64,000 nucleotides of DNA from Welwitschia mirabilis. Its lineage: Eukaryota; Gnetophyta; Gnetopsida; Welwitschiales. The notes below the pieces were generated by a model that saw only the letters and a list, made by a program, of their open reading frames with translations, was not told the DNA's origin and did no database searches. Position 1 is the stretch's first letter; every line of letters begins with the position of its first letter. Shown here one piece after another: positions 32,600 through 45,510 of the stretch. Location of the stretch: NCBI GenBank assembly GCA_051453625.1, contig JBOZIK010000001.1, positions 219,347,961 through 219,411,960 of the forward strand, read 5' to 3'. Both the position numbers and the translations under genes were made by a program.

Positions 32600-32617
32600 T
32601 CCCTAGCAATGGCACCA
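32600..32617 (-). promoter_or_regulatory. Primer-binding site for Asp tRNA (E1)
   Basis: The reverse strand reads TGGTGCCATTGCTAGGGA. The plant tRNA-Asp PBS of Athila/Tat elements is TGGCGCCGTTGCCGGGGA. The four differences all fall in CG dinucleotides (CG to TG, CA or TA), the signature of methylated-cytosine decay. It lies 6 bases from the LTR at 32624 and fixes the orientation of E1. Confidence 0.85.
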
Positions 32618-33195
32618 AAATTATGTTTGCTATCAAATAGTATCATTTATTATAGTAAAATGCGAAAACCAATAAAACTAGGTAAGCATCTAGTATTGTT
32701 ATTCCACAAGGATATTTGAAGTAAACTTAACAAAAGTAACATAACTATTTTAATCTTGCAATAAAATTAAAGTAAAAAATCAAGTTGAGAATTTTTATTA
32801 AACCTTGATTCATAACATAGGAAAATGAACATGTTCTAAATATCTAGCTCAGCTTGTTTAATAATCCACCTTTGCTATAATGGTATCCTCTAATTTGTAA
32901 AACATAAGCTTAAATCATCAAGTCATGATGGATTAGGTAGGATGACATAATCTCATTCATCACATGAGCATTGGGGAATTTAATAGTTACTTTGGAACTT
33001 CATATCCCTTCATGAACATAGAAAGCAAGGACAACTATTCCTAAGATCTATAACATGATAACAACTATAACTAATAACTAAATTTAGATAATTTACTTAG
33101 TAGTGATATAACTTACTAATGTAATTTCACCTAACAATTAAAAGTACCATGTTAACATGCACTAGAAATTAGAGAAAAAATAACTACTTTTACAT

Positions 33196-33724
33196 NNNNN
33201 NNNNNNNNNNNNNNNNNNNNNNNNNNNNNNNNNNNNNNNNNNNNNNNNNNNNNNNNNNNNNNNNNNNNNNNNNNNNNNNNNNNNNNNNNNNNNNNNNNNN
33301 NNNNNNNNNNNNNNNNNNNNNNNNNNNNNNNNNNNNNNNNNNNNNNNNNNNNNNNNNNNNNNNNNNNNNNNNNNNNNNNNNNNNNNNNNNNNNNNNNNNN
33401 NNNNNNNNNNNNNNNNNNNNNNNNNNNNNNNNNNNNNNNNNNNNNNNNNNNNNNNNNNNNNNNNNNNNNNNNNNNNNNNNNNNNNNNNNNNNNNNNNNNN
33501 NNNNNNNNNNNNNNNNNNNNNNNNNNNNNNNNNNNNNNNNNNNNNNNNNNNNNNNNNNNNNNNNNNNNNNNNNNNNNNNNNNNNNNNNNNNNNNNNNNNN
33601 NNNNNNNNNNNNNNNNNNNNNNNNNNNNNNNNNNNNNNNNNNNNNNNNNNNNNNNNNNNNNNNNNNNNNNNNNNNNNNNNNNNNNNNNNNNNNNNNNNNN
33701 NNNNNNNNNNNNNNNNNNNNNNNN
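33196..33724. other. Assembly gap (529 N) in E1 5' LTR
   Basis: Begins inside the unit that is tandemly duplicated in the other LTR (13554-13722), so it may hide extra copies of the 85-bp repeat. Confidence 0.99.
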
Positions 33725-33924
33725 GAAGAATGAAAAACTTAGTTTTCTATTAAATTAGAAATACTTTACATTAAATAAGAAAAATGAAGTAAAAGAAACT
33801 TCTCAAGTAGAGTTAAACCAAGAATACTCCCAAGGAAGGTGCTCAAACATGATGACATCCTAAAACTCTAATTATTTCCCCTACATTTTCCCAACCAAAC
33901 ATCCTTCACAATGAGGATTCAAGG

Positions 33925-33936
33925 CTCTTTTATAGA
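33925..33936 (-). promoter_or_regulatory. TATA box of E1 5' LTR
   Basis: The reverse strand reads TCTATAAAAGAG, conserved with 13883-13893. This LTR drove genomic transcription leftward. Confidence 0.6.
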
Positions 33937-35023
33937 TGAGGGAAGGCTTAGGCATCTTTGACATGTAGTGATTAATGGTAAATACATAAAAGGAATTACA
34001 CTCTTAGGTAATTATATTAAGAGGAGGTTACAAATTTTGTTGTGTACTTTTAAGAGGAGTTCTTTATTTGCTTATGAAAACTAACGATAACATGACCTTT
34101 GATGATGATGTTATTACTACTAAATGCTATTTCATATGTCCTCCATGTCATCACAATTATATTGTCACATATTAATTGACATATCACTTTATTCCTCTAC
34201 CATATGTCATCAAGATTGATGATTATTTTTAATTTAGTTTTAACTAAGCTTAGAAGGTAAATGCGATGCTTTTCCAATAAAGATCTTAAAATGTAGCTTT
34301 AGATTTATTCTAATCTATGTGACTAGTAATGTTGATGACCTGAATAGTGGTGTTAGTATTCTTTAATAGATTTCTTTCATTTTATAGCATACTCTTAATA
34401 AAGAAAAAATTTAACATGAAAATGTTATGTGAAAGTTTGTAATTTTATAAAACATGATAAAAAGAGTAGAAGACATGATTTTATGATAAAACAACTATTT
34501 TAATATCTTTATGTATGCTAAATTAATTAAATATACTTACTATAAATGTTAATTTTTGCTTGTAAACAAATGTATTACAAATGAATCAATAGAATTGTAT
34601 TACAAGTAGGCATCCATATCCTTCATGTAGTTAAATAAACTCAATAGAAATTATCATAAATAGATGTGCTAAAATAGGTTCAAGGTTTTCCTTGATTTGA
34701 TTTTATCTTATTATTATTTTTATTTTTTCTTTTTATAGCACATGAAAGGGGTCATTGGCACACTAACCTAACAGAGAAATCCATTCTTATGAAAGATTTA
34801 AAATAAAAAAAAATCATAAAAGAAGAAAATCCACTTTTTTTTCTTAATTCCAAATTAGTGATATCTAATGCATGAAAGCCTTAACAAAGATATCAAAAAT
34901 TTAAATAACTAGCTATTAAAAAAATAAAAAAAAAGATATCAACTAAGCTTTGAAAAGGTAAAGGATTTCTTTTCTTATGAATTAAAGGAAAGATCATTAT
35001 CTACACACATTAAGTTTCATGAA

Positions 35024-35278
35024 CTAATAAGATGATGAAACAGGTGGATGAATTGTAAAGGATGAAATGTTATATAAAGATGATTTGGCTGAGTGAAAAT
35101 TACTAAAGTGTGAATAGAACAAATGATTATGGCTCAAATTTTCTATAAAATAAGTATCCTTAAACGTATTTGTATTCTTCATAGCTTGATTCGAACATTC
35201 CAAGGCTAGAGTGGGTAGTTCCAATCGAAGCTTATTTGATAAAATCAAGTTTGACTCATAAGGATCATCTTTAATCAT
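35024..35278 (-). pseudogene. E0 post-protease linker, open for 84 codons
   Basis: Reverse-strand frame between the protease and the non-coding region, starting MIKDDPYESN and containing RLELPTLALECSN and ENLSHNHLFYS. In related plant gypsy elements the protease is followed by a poorly conserved acidic linker before RT, and this fits by position only. It is the longest open piece of E0 but is not an independent gene: no start context or homologue in E1 stays open. Confidence 0.35.
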
Positions 35279-35739
35279 GAATAAAAAGAAAAATTATAAA
35301 GGACTATGATTTTTTAAATTAAAGGAATAGAATTAATCATCAAGTAATAATTTAGATCTAGAAATATTTTAATGTCAAGACTTAACATATGAGTTGAAAA
35401 CCTTAGAAAGTGTATGGAAAGAATACTCATTAGGATTAAAAACTTCTAGATCATAAGAGGATCATTCTATTCCTTTCTCATGCTTAACAAATATTTCTTA
35501 AAAAATATTTTTCCAAGATGAATACATGAATGAATTAAAAATTAAAAATAAAAGGGTAATCATAAAAAATATACCCTTAAATCCTCAAGAGGGAAGTCCA
35601 TATCAAGAGAAAAATTATTTTTAAGATTGTCAAGTGAATCATAATCAAAAAAATATAGAGAAAGAGTGAAAACATTTTTCTCATAAGAAGGATATTCGAG
35701 ATCATTATCAAGACTTTTAATAAACTCTATTCTTTTAAA

Positions 35740-36175
35740 TTATTAGTTTTCATGATGGTATTAAATATATTCAACTTAATAGTCATGTTATCCAATGAAA
35801 TATTCATAAGACCATTTATACAATTGATAACAATATTAAAAGTATCAAGAAAAGGTTTTTTAAAGATCATTAAAATGGTATCACTTCTAGTTTTTCCTTC
35901 TTCAAAACTACAAAGTTGATAAGAAACTAGTAATTTTCTACTTAAATGATCACATATTCCACTATCTCTAAGAATTCTTTTAAATAGTTATTATCAAATT
36001 ATAATTAAGATTTGGTATTTTTAGGATCATTTAGACTAAGTTCCTAATAGATACTATAAAGTAAAAGATTAAGAATAGCTCTAAGGTCTAACAAAGCTTG
36101 TTAAAACCTTCTATTCCCAATTGTAATGGTTATGGTAGGTTATCTAGATCTTTATTTTGTAAGGAGGATCTAGTT
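35740..36175 (-). pseudogene. E0 aspartic protease (Tat/Athila type) remnant
   Basis: On the reverse strand, from 36175 down: a DPPYKIK-like opening, ITIG-like strand, DLRAILNLLLYSIY (catalytic Asp at 36086-36088, with the following Gly changed to Arg), ELSLNDPKNTKS, a decayed strand, then FLDTFNIVINCINGLMNISL and IKLNIFNT. This parallels E1 block for block, and the catalytic start is better preserved. Stops and frameshifts break it several times. Same family as 17850-18342. Confidence 0.78.
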
Positions 36176-37189
36176 TCAAATGATGGAACTATTGTTTTGA
36201 GTAAAGGAAACATTTACTCTTTACATCCATCCTCCTTTTAATAGTAGTTAGGGCTTTCAAGGATTTAGCATATGAAGGTACTTATCTAATAGGTTTTAAA
36301 AGAGGAATATTGATTTTTAATTTCTTGAAAATTTCTAGTGATTCTTTTTGTTTTTTAGTTACTTTATCTTTTCTAAGTTGTTTAGGAAATGATAGGGTTC
36401 TTTATAAGTTGAAATAAATTCTTCAAATTCATTTTTATTTTCTCCCTCTTTCTTACTTTTAGGCTTACTTTGTTGTACTTTTTCTTATCAGGGTTGTTTC
36501 TCTTCTACCTCCTTCTTAATTTATTTTCCACTTCTTAAATTTATAACCTTATTTTCCTTAATTTGTGTATCTTCTATCAACTTATAACTACTATAGTAGG
36601 CTCATGTATAGCAAGAAAAATATCTTTCCCACATTGGTTGAGTGATGTAAGAATATATATGGTGGTTTTGCATATTTATTACATAGATTTTTCTAATTTT
36701 TGCAATGTGAAATAGGTTTATTAATTAAATTATTATTGCAAGATATTGATATGATGCTAAGCTTTCAAAAAATTATGAAGTGTAACCTCTACAAACTTAG
36801 AAGTTAAATAAGGGTTCGAACTCTTAGGATGGATAGTTGATGCTTAGCTAGTCTTATCTTATTTCCATAAACAAGTTGGATGATTTCTCCATCCAAGATC
36901 ATAATTGTTGGAGTATGGATTGTTTACTCTTTGGTTTTTCCACTATTGTCACACATCATTAACTTGTTCTTGCACTACATCTTAAATCATAGGTATGTAT
37001 GGAAAAGCTAAAGTTTCATAGTTAACCACAAGATAAATGTTGCAATGAAGAGATGAAGTCATGCGCTTAGGATTTATATTAAGAGTCTTAATCTTCTTAA
37101 AAAATCATTTAAATTTTCATTGAATTTAGTACTATTAAAGATTTTTAAAATATTGGTGAATCTAATAGGTTATTGCAATCATGTTAATC

Positions 37190-37610
37190 ATTAGAATTCT
37201 CTCAATTCTTTGAATTTTTAGCTAGGATCTCAAAAAAATCCCATGTTTTATTACTTTCTAGGTTTAAATATCTAACTCTATACATTATCTACATAATTTA
37301 CCTATGGATTGATGAAAGGCCTTCATTAAGAAAGTAATATTTCTTCCTTACTATGTTTCAAGTATCTAAGAAGTAAATTCCTAAATCTTTCTAGTATATG
37401 AAAGAAAAAGTTTCATTATAATTTTATTAAAAGTTCACGATATCTCATCTAATGGTATTGGTCTTATGACTAGGAAATAATGTTATAATGAAATTTTAAC
37501 TAATTTTAGCCCAAGTATTAATATAGATAAGTTTTAAGATGTATAGTCAATATTTTACCTTCTAGTTAAGCAAAAAGAGGAATAAATTTAATTTAAATGC
37601 ATCAAATGTA
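37190..37610 (-). pseudogene. gag: E0 gag remnant
   Basis: The reverse strand carries a capsid end in which ESNKTWDFFEILAKNSKN is readable (about 37195-37250). This is the 'DEAWDFLE.LAE.' helix that closes the capsid domain of plant Tat/Athila Gag. Before it lie decayed blocks with an AFHQSIGKLC-like stretch in place of the 'FYNGL' segment. The frame shifts between these blocks. The zinc-knuckle region between here and the protease was not found. Confidence 0.65.
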
Positions 37611-38400
37611 TTGGATTTTTGTATGCTTATAGAGAGAACACACTCAAGTTTTTTAAGATGTACATAATGATATTAAAATTCTAAATCATAAAAAAGTGGT
37701 ATAATTGGAATTATTACTAGTTTCAAGTTAATTTTATTAGCACCAAGAGTTTAGATAGTACAAGAGGATGTACCTAGACATTATAGTAAAAGATATTCTT
37801 TCAAGGTTTATTTAGGTTAGTTGAAATTTAAGTTGCTTCTAGAGTTATAGGACTAAGAACCTAATGGGCTATTTTGTTTTTCTTAAGGTCTCTCTTATGA
37901 ATGACTTTTATGATTTCCCTCTAAATTATAATCCATTTTAAAAATAATTGGGATTTAGTATAATCTATCATCAAGTATTCATTGTCAGTATATCAAATGC
38001 AAGAAAATAATTTGTAAATGTTTTTAGATGCACATAGTATGTGAAATATATAAAGATGATATAAATGTTAGATTTACCAAAGATAAAGGAATTTTGATGT
38101 AAGGAACTAGTGTTATCAATGAGGAAAGATGGTAGTGATAGTTATTTAGCATAAATTGGTTTCAGTAAAGAATGGAGATATAGCTCTGAAAAATACTGAT
38201 AGTATGAAAATATAGGTCATTATAGATAACTAATAGATAAGGACTAAATGTAAATTCTAGAAAGGATTAATCTATAAATGAAAACTATAATGCAATGTAA
38301 TACAAGAAATAACAATGCAAAAATAAAAAATGGAAGTAATAAACTAGTTCCTTAAGATTTTATTGATGATGTACTTCTTAATAATTTATCTTTAAATTCC

Positions 38401-41243
38401 TAAAAAAACATCACCTAAGATAGAAAAGGGAAGAGATGAGAGAAGAAACAATATAGAGAAAAGATAGATAGAATAATTTTTTAATTATTTTCTTGATGTT
38501 TTTCTTTCCAACCCTCAAAAGATCAACCCTGTGATAAAATTTGATATACTATTCTAGATAATTTTTTAAGGTAAGAAAGAAAAGAAAAATAAAAAGAAAA
38601 TAAAAAAAGAAGAAATTAAAAATAAAAATTAAAAAAAAGAAATTCATAAGATCAAGTTCCATCAATCAAGTACTAGGAATAATTAATACAAATCTATTAG
38701 TAATAAAAATAAAAAATAAAAAGGAGAAATAGAAAATAAAAGAAAGACTAAAAAAGAGTATAAAAATGTAAATTTATCTTTTCCCTACTATAGCTACTAT
38801 ATCACTATTTTTTAACAAGGATGCCAAGGAGCTATTCATAGTGAAATATGCCTACACTTATATTTGTCATTAAGATATGGTAATAAGCAAGATTGTGACC
38901 AAAACTAACTTTTACCAATAATACTAGGACTTTCACTTAGTATAGTTTCATTCTTCCATAATAATAGATGTTATAAGCTATAAATAAAGCAAGCATAATG
39001 ATAATGAATATAAGATACTAAAAATATATAAGAACCCCAGGAATGAAATATAGCATCAATACAAGTATAATGGATTCATGAAAAGCATACATTTTTAATT
39101 AAATCCATATAGCTTCTACTCTAGCTCAAGAATAGTGGCATAATACCATCCACCATAGACATGAGACTTATGAAGTTCTAGCTTAATCACAATGGCATAG
39201 CCTCATCTACCATAGATATGAGGGTAATATCCTTAAGCTATATAGCCCCCACAATAATAATAATATAAGCATGAAAAGTAGGGTTCTCTTAAGATCCATT
39301 AAATAAAAATTTAGATTATGCAAGATAAATTAAAAAGTAGAACCACCATAATATCTTAAAGTAATAACATACTTTATCTAATATTAAGCATAACAAGTAT
39401 AAAAATATTCATAACTTTCTATCAAAGTAATGTAGTAGGAAAAAAATATGTAACACTTTTTTATCAGAAGAGTAAAAGCATACAATCCACAATAAGTATT
39501 CATGGTAATTAATGAAGCATCATGCTAGCTTAAAAGCTAGTTCATCCCTAATGGAAGGATTATAAATGACACATGATTAAAGCAATAATAATATCTTATA
39601 TGGTATGTGAAATAATAGACAACTCAGAGTGAAGTGAAGTAGGGTATTTATAAGCCTAAACTAAGTTTCCTAATTAGGATTTCTAAGACCTAATGGGATC
39701 ATTCTTTAAAATTTCCAAAGTGTACAGGGTTATTCTTTAGTCATGGGCCTAATTTTAGGGGTATAAAATATTATTCATTCATCATTTGCTTTTAAAATTA
39801 TCTAAATGGATTATATTCATTAAGAAGGCTTAAGAATGTAAGTATGGACTTGCTTTACTCATAGTAATTAAAATCATCACTTAAAAAAGTTACTACCACC
39901 AATAATACTTAGCAAACCTAAATATTCTACCATAATTCTTCAAATGATGCAAATATCATACAAATCATAGTGTTAAAAAAAATGATTAGTAAAACTAGAC
40001 ATCCATGGCCTTAAGCATAATAAATACATGAAAAATCATAATAATTAATTAAGCATGCTAAAAAGGCCTATATTTCTTAATTTAAGTGTCAACTTTTGTG
40101 TATTATTATTATCCTTTTATTATTCTAAGAAGTATTTAAAATGTTAATGGAATCATTTGTTATGAAGATTAAATTTTCTTCTTTAACAAATGTGAAAAGT
40201 AAAAGAAGATGTAACCTTAAAAGGAAACATACAAAACATAAAATAACATTTGCTATGAGTGAGAAGGAAATTGAAAGATAACTAAGCCATAACCTTTTAT
40301 AAAAACTAACTTTCTATTTACCAAATAAAGTTGTCTAGGATATGTTATCAAATCATCAAAATAGCCATGTTTATATGTTATATGTTTTGTTGCACTAGTG
40401 TCTAAAATTTAAGATTCATCATGAGGTATGTTTTCACTCATATAAACAAAATCATGAATCTGAAAAATGGGATTGAATTTATAGTACTTAGTATTATCTA
40501 GAGGACTATAGTTACTGTAATTATATTTTCCTTAAGAATACCTTTAATGTAATTCTAAGATATCCAACAAGAATTAGTAGTATAATCTTACCTTTTCATA
40601 CTATGAACACCATAATGCATTCTTCTTTACAATATCACTATTTTAATTTGATTTCTTATTTAGTTGAAACTAATGGCATTGATTAGAGGGAGATGAGTGT
40701 TATTTCTAAAGAGATTAACCTTATCATGATGTTTAATATTATAAGGATTGTTTTTTAAATAATATTTATTAAGATGTGATCTATTATGAGGATGTGATAT
40801 TTCTAATGTAAATTCAAAGGATAATGTAATAATAAATTTAAAACATGCTTTAATGAAAATAAGACCTTTACTATGTGTATCAAAGATTATTTATGATAGT
40901 TTCCTCCTGTGATGTAGTGGTATAATGTATCTATATAAAGATTAATCCTTTAAACAACATATAATCAAGTTAATTTCATGTATGAAAACTTACTTCTCAA
41001 GGTCTATTTTAGCAATCTTTTGTTTAATATTAGTTATTTATGAAATTAATTATTACATCTTTCCTTTCTCATAATGTAAAAATTTTATACTTATTATGGG
41101 ATTAGTAACCTATAAATCATTATTTAAGAATAATGTATTCCATAATGTAATGAAGTTGATGTAGCCAGTATTTTTATGATCTATCAACTTCTTATGCTAT
41201 GAGGCTATTGATTTTTTCATGATTTCTAGTAGCTTACTATTCA
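38401..41243. other. Unassigned decayed sequence, probably with an LTR fragment
   Basis: Begins with A-rich low-complexity DNA (38575-38780). It contains a 57-bp tandem duplication (39121-39234) and, on the reverse strand near 39640-39655, a TATA-like CTTATAAATACCC followed by a CT-rich stretch, suggesting an LTR promoter. No coding motif was recognised. It may include the 5' part of E0 and another insertion. Confidence 0.4.
39121..39234. repeat. 57-bp tandem duplication
   Basis: Units 39121-39177 and 39178-39234 both start 'ctagct' and share 'tggcata', 'ccatc/ctc atc', 'taccatagacatgag' with about 70 percent identity by eye. Confidence 0.7.
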
Positions 41244-42562
41244 TGTCTAGATTTAATAATTTATATATTAGAAGCCTTGTTGTAGTAAAGTCCTAATGTT
41301 GTTCTTTCTATAAGGATAAATCAAGGTAAAGGATTAACAAAGATAATACAAACTTTTCTAAATCTGCAATCATTTAAAACAAAACCAAAATTTGAGATTC
41401 TGATGAGTTTAAGCTTGGATGGTAAATTAGGGAAACAAAACTCACTGTAAAGTTCTAGATAAAATTGTTTAGTCATAGATCTTCACTCTAATAATATCTT
41501 ATAAATTTATAAAACAAAACTTAAGTTATCAATTTATAATGGCTCAACTCAGAGTAATGTAATCCCATTTACCACATAAGTGTTGGTGAATGTTTTAGTC
41601 ACTTTGATCTTTCATAGCATTTCATGAGCATTACAAGTAAGAATGATTGTGCTTAGGATCCATCAAACAAAATAACTACAACTAAGAAGTGAACTTTATG
41701 AACTCACTTCATTATCAAGAGAATTTAATAATGTAGTTTACTCAAACTTGAAAAGTATGAGTTCATTACAACTCAAAGTTAAGGATGAATAGCTACTACT
41801 TTATGAAAAATAGGAATTACATTCCATTTATGAAAGACATAAGACTAATATAGACGTCTCAAAGATAGCCTTCAAACTATCCTACTCCTAAAGAAGTAGC
41901 TTAAAAAAATCATGAAGAATGCTTTACTTTAAAGATTTTGCCAACTAGATTATTCTCAATAAAAGGCATTTCATCCTTATTATAGATAAACATAAGATTA
42001 GGGTGATTGGGATATTTGAATTTTAGTGTTAAGTGGATGTTTATAATTCTTTGTCATGTATCATAAGATAGGTGGTTGGATATTCTATGTTATAGTATTT
42101 GGTGGAGGTTATCATTACAAGTTTAACACTTGACCTTTGGACCATGATGTCTCTACCACCCTAGTGTTATAGACATGTGTTTCCAACATCACTACCACAT
42201 GCCACTATAGATAATGATTGTGTTTAAGTAGTAACTAATTAAGGTCATAAATAGAAGTTGATCACTTTTTCATGACAATTTCAAAACATAAGTTTAAAGG
42301 CAAGTTTTACCAAATGACTAGCAACCCTATATAATTAATTGACGCCATTAGTGTTTTCTACATGTTCATCTTTAGTTTGTATTAAATGATTTAAAATGAT
42401 GATAAATTCCTAAAAATGTTATGAGGAAATGCATAAGATCAAGTATGGCATATAAAATAGCTAAAGACATATTTGTATCATTAAATCAATTAAATTAATA
42501 TCTTCATTATGATAAATTAGCCTAGTAAAATTGAGCTAAATCTCAAGTTTTACATGTTAACA
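41244..42562 (-). repeat. E3 3' LTR (left)
   Basis: Aligns with the E1 LTRs: 'ttgtagtaaagtcc' (41280) against 'attgtagtaaaatgt' (13070), the 'catttaccacataag' block (41564) against 'cattcatcacatgaa' (13377), and the same end tgttaaca. The left end is approximate. A TATA-like element is on the reverse strand at 41978-41989. Confidence 0.65.
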
Positions 42563-44270
42563 CACCTCTAATTGGAATTTTACTAGTATACTAGTAAAGC
42601 ATTAATTAAGAATGACTATCATAGAAAAATTTTTAGGAAAAATATGCAAGAATTATGTGAAAATGATAAATACATTAAAAATTATAATGAAAATTTTTTA
42701 AAACTAAGGCATTTAAAGACTAAAATTTTCAAGTGAAAATTGCAATGCCATGTTCCCCAACCAAAGTTAAACTTTTTTGTTAAAGATTAAAAAGATAGGA
42801 AAAATCAATGTATAGATAGGAAAAATTAATGTATAATTTCAAAACAAGTTGAAACACATTAACAAGATGATCTAATTTTATAGAAGCAAAAAAAAAAGTG
42901 CAAAGTGATGAAAACTAGACTATAATTATTAAGAATAAAATGATAAAATAGAGATACTTTTAGAAATAATGACGAATCATTATATTACAAATTAGGATTA
43001 TTATGAAGGTAAAGAAAAAAAATAAAAAATCAAAGTAAAATGTAATGGTTAGAAAAGAATTATAGTTAGTTTCTAGAAAATTTTAATAAGAAGATAAATT
43101 TGAATAGAGTATAAATGAGATGAATAAAACTACAAAAACTTTAGAAGTGAAAACTATAAAATGGATGATGATGCTAGCAATACTACTGGTAGCACCGGTT
43201 ATTTTGTAACTCTATGAGTGAAGTTTTCTACAAAATTTTATCAGCCAAAATGAAAATTTTTGTATTTACAGATCAATTTTAATAATGAATTAAATGAATA
43301 AATTAGAAACAAATTATAAATTTTCACCACATTTACAACTAGAGCTTTTGTGACAATGCATGGTAATGGAAATGAAAACTAATCCAAACAACCTATGAAT
43401 AAAAAAGATAAATTTCCTAAGTTAATGATCTATTTATTAATTTTTATATCAATTTTATTTCTATTTTAATTGATTAAAATGTTAAGCAAGTTATACATTC
43501 ATTAAGTAAAGTTATAAAAGTTTAAAAATCAATGAGCAAATTCCTAAGTATAAATGTTAAGAAAAGTAAATAGAAGAAAATCTTCAATTTCCACCTTTTC
43601 TTTTAAATAATTTACCTTTTCTACAATTACACATATTTCTTGTTTTAAGCATTTGGATTATATTGAGCATCCATTATTATGAAAATTTTCTTCTAACATA
43701 ATTAAGAATTTTGTTTCTTAAAGGAATTAGTCTCACATTACAAATGATCATTTATATCCCTAATGCAATTGATCATGTCATAAGTAGATCACTAGAGCTA
43801 TATTATTAATATGTTTTTAGAGAGCTAACACAGGTAACTAAATCCAATTAACTAATAAAAATAAAATGTTCTTTTAGAAAAGAGATATTATATTTTCTTT
43901 TGATTTTAATTCTGATATTCATCATTTGTTGTTTTTGGTTATACATGTAAGTAATTCATTGGATGATTAGCTTAATTAAGAAATACGTTATCCACATAAA
44001 AATATTTAAAAATATAATTATAGAATAAAGTATATTCCACCTTTTTGTCATTTATATTTTTCAAAATTGGAGACCTTAAATAAAACTAACCTTAATAATA
44101 TAACTCAAAAAATAAGCATAACCTTTTCTTAAATAACATAAGTGAACTTAAAGTCTACCTAAACTTGTGCTGAAAAGATGATTACTTGCTATTGGGTTAA
44201 TGATTAATTATTATTAGTCTAGATCATTGAGTCTTATAAGTATATGGAAGGAAATAATGGTTCATTATCC
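42563..44270 (-). other. E3 non-coding region next to 3' LTR
   Basis: Aligns with 14527-17400 of E1, with the latter 1.2 kb longer. Shared landmarks include 'taattggaattttact' against 'taattagattttagct' and 'ccaccttttcttttaaata' against 'ccaccttttattttcaatt'. No coding potential was recognised. Confidence 0.55.
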
Positions 44271-44879
44271 TTAAGAAATAAATCAAACTTGGAAGGGATG
44301 GATGGTAAGATTTAAAACAATGATGGTTTATTCTATGAAATGGATGAAGTTTTGGATTTTGTAAGTGGAGTGAATTAATATGATGATATGTAAAAGTAGT
44401 AGTGATTAGGTGGTTTTACAAGATAAAGGACCTCAAATAAAATTTTTCTTAATGTTTTTAAATTTTTTTTGTCCTAATTCTAATTTAAAAAGAAATTCTA
44501 ATCTAAGAGAATAAAAATAAACTCAAATTTTTAAAACGTATTTTTCACTATGATGGATAGTTAAAGGATTAAGGAAATAAAATATATAGTCATGTCAATT
44601 ATGATGATCTAGGAGAGAATCCATGAAAATTTTTATGCATGAGTCCATAAAATTAGAGAGAACATCAATACAAATGGTAAAGTTTATGTATTTAAGGTAA
44701 AACATGGTTGATTCTTTAGCTTGCTTATAGTTTCTTAATAAGTCTTGACATTGTCTTAAGAGAAAGACAAAGGTAATTTAAAGGCCACTAAACAAAATGT
44801 TTATTCATTAAGAAAATCATTAGAATGTAGTTTCAATTTTGAAAAAGGTTTTTCTTCTTCATTAAAGATTAGATCTTTC

Positions 44880-45510
44880 TTCAAAGATAGTGATCAAATA
44901 GAAATTTTTGGCTCAAGAAGTTGTTGAGAAGATGGTAAATATTCTACATAAGATAGATCTTGTAAGTATTTTTATTTAATACTCTCCTCCTCATAAAAAT
45001 TGCTATGGGATTTCTCCTCTTGTGGTTGCTCATGTGATAATGGTTGTAACTCAAATAAGGATCCTTTCTTACTATTATCCTCCATATTAATGTTACTTAT
45101 AGGATCATCCTCAAGTGTATATCTCTTCTTAAAAGGTTTACTTTACTTAATTAATTTTTAATCATCAAACAACTACTTATCTTATAGGTCCTTATATATT
45201 TCTTTTTCATTCCTATAGGGTATGATTTGTATTTCATAAATTTGACTATCCTCAATCCTTTTAAGATTCATAGGATTAGGTTCAAGGGATGTAGAAATAT
45301 TTTTTTTTTTCTTCTTGATGATTAAGTGTACAAATGATTTATTGGAGCCTTTTCTTAGTACTTCTTATGATGTATGTCTAAGATTCCATGAATCTTTTAT
45401 GGGTGTCTTCTAAAAAACATAAAAGAAATTGTAAGTTGTTAGAAGAGTTTTGGGTAGCATCTTTTAAGAATCTCTATAAGATATCTTCTAAAGAACTTAA
45501 AGAGGGTTTT
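44880..45510 (-). pseudogene. gag: E3 gag C-terminal part and linker
   Basis: On the reverse strand at 45506-45388 the frame reads PSLSSLEDIL, a stop, then RFLKDATQNSSNNLQ and FLEDTHKRFMES. This is the 'SLE.....F...T.......' coiled helix that follows the zinc knuckle in Tat/Athila Gag proteins. Downstream (45330-44890) are acidic, Gln/Glu-rich stretches (LEDDPISNINMED, LQPLSHEQPQEEKSHSNFYE) where the protease would be expected, but no protease motif is visible, so it appears deleted in this copy. Stops are present. The capsid part is missing. Confidence 0.55.

Larger units (their letters stand above)
13046..34568 (-). mobile_element. E1: Tat/Athila-type Ty3/gypsy element, reverse strand, split by a later insertion
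   Basis: The two LTRs (13046-14526 and 32624-34568) are oriented alike. The right one is flanked inward by a tRNA-Asp-type primer-binding site, so it is the 5' LTR and the element reads leftward. Order on the reverse strand: 5' LTR, PBS, leader, [11.5-kb insertion at 20091-31641], gag, protease, about 3.3 kb without recognised coding, 3' LTR. The gag and protease sequences are of the plant Athila/Tat kind. No RT, RNase H or integrase was found. A convincing 5-bp target duplication was not found (13041-13045 aattc, 34569-34573 aatgt), which leaves the outer ends slightly uncertain. The LTRs are much more diverged than those of the inserted element. Confidence 0.75.
32624..34568 (-). repeat. 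E1 5' LTR (right)
   Basis: Aligns with 13046-14526, with the PBS on its left side. It includes a 529-N run (33196-33724). Without it about 1.42 kb remain, close to the 1.48 kb of the other LTR. A TATA-like element on the reverse strand is at 33925-33936. Confidence 0.72.
34569..38400 (-). mobile_element. Right part of old gypsy element E0 (gag-protease), reverse strand
   Basis: Immediately right of E1 the sequence again aligns with the E1 interior: 'gtaggcatccatatccttcatgtagtt' type sequence at 34605 against 16970, 'ggtcattggcacactaacctaa' type at 34752 against 17126, then linker, protease and gag in the same order as E1. E1 thus appears to have inserted into a relative of itself, the left part of which is 12161-13045. 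The right edge is unclear. Confidence 0.6.
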
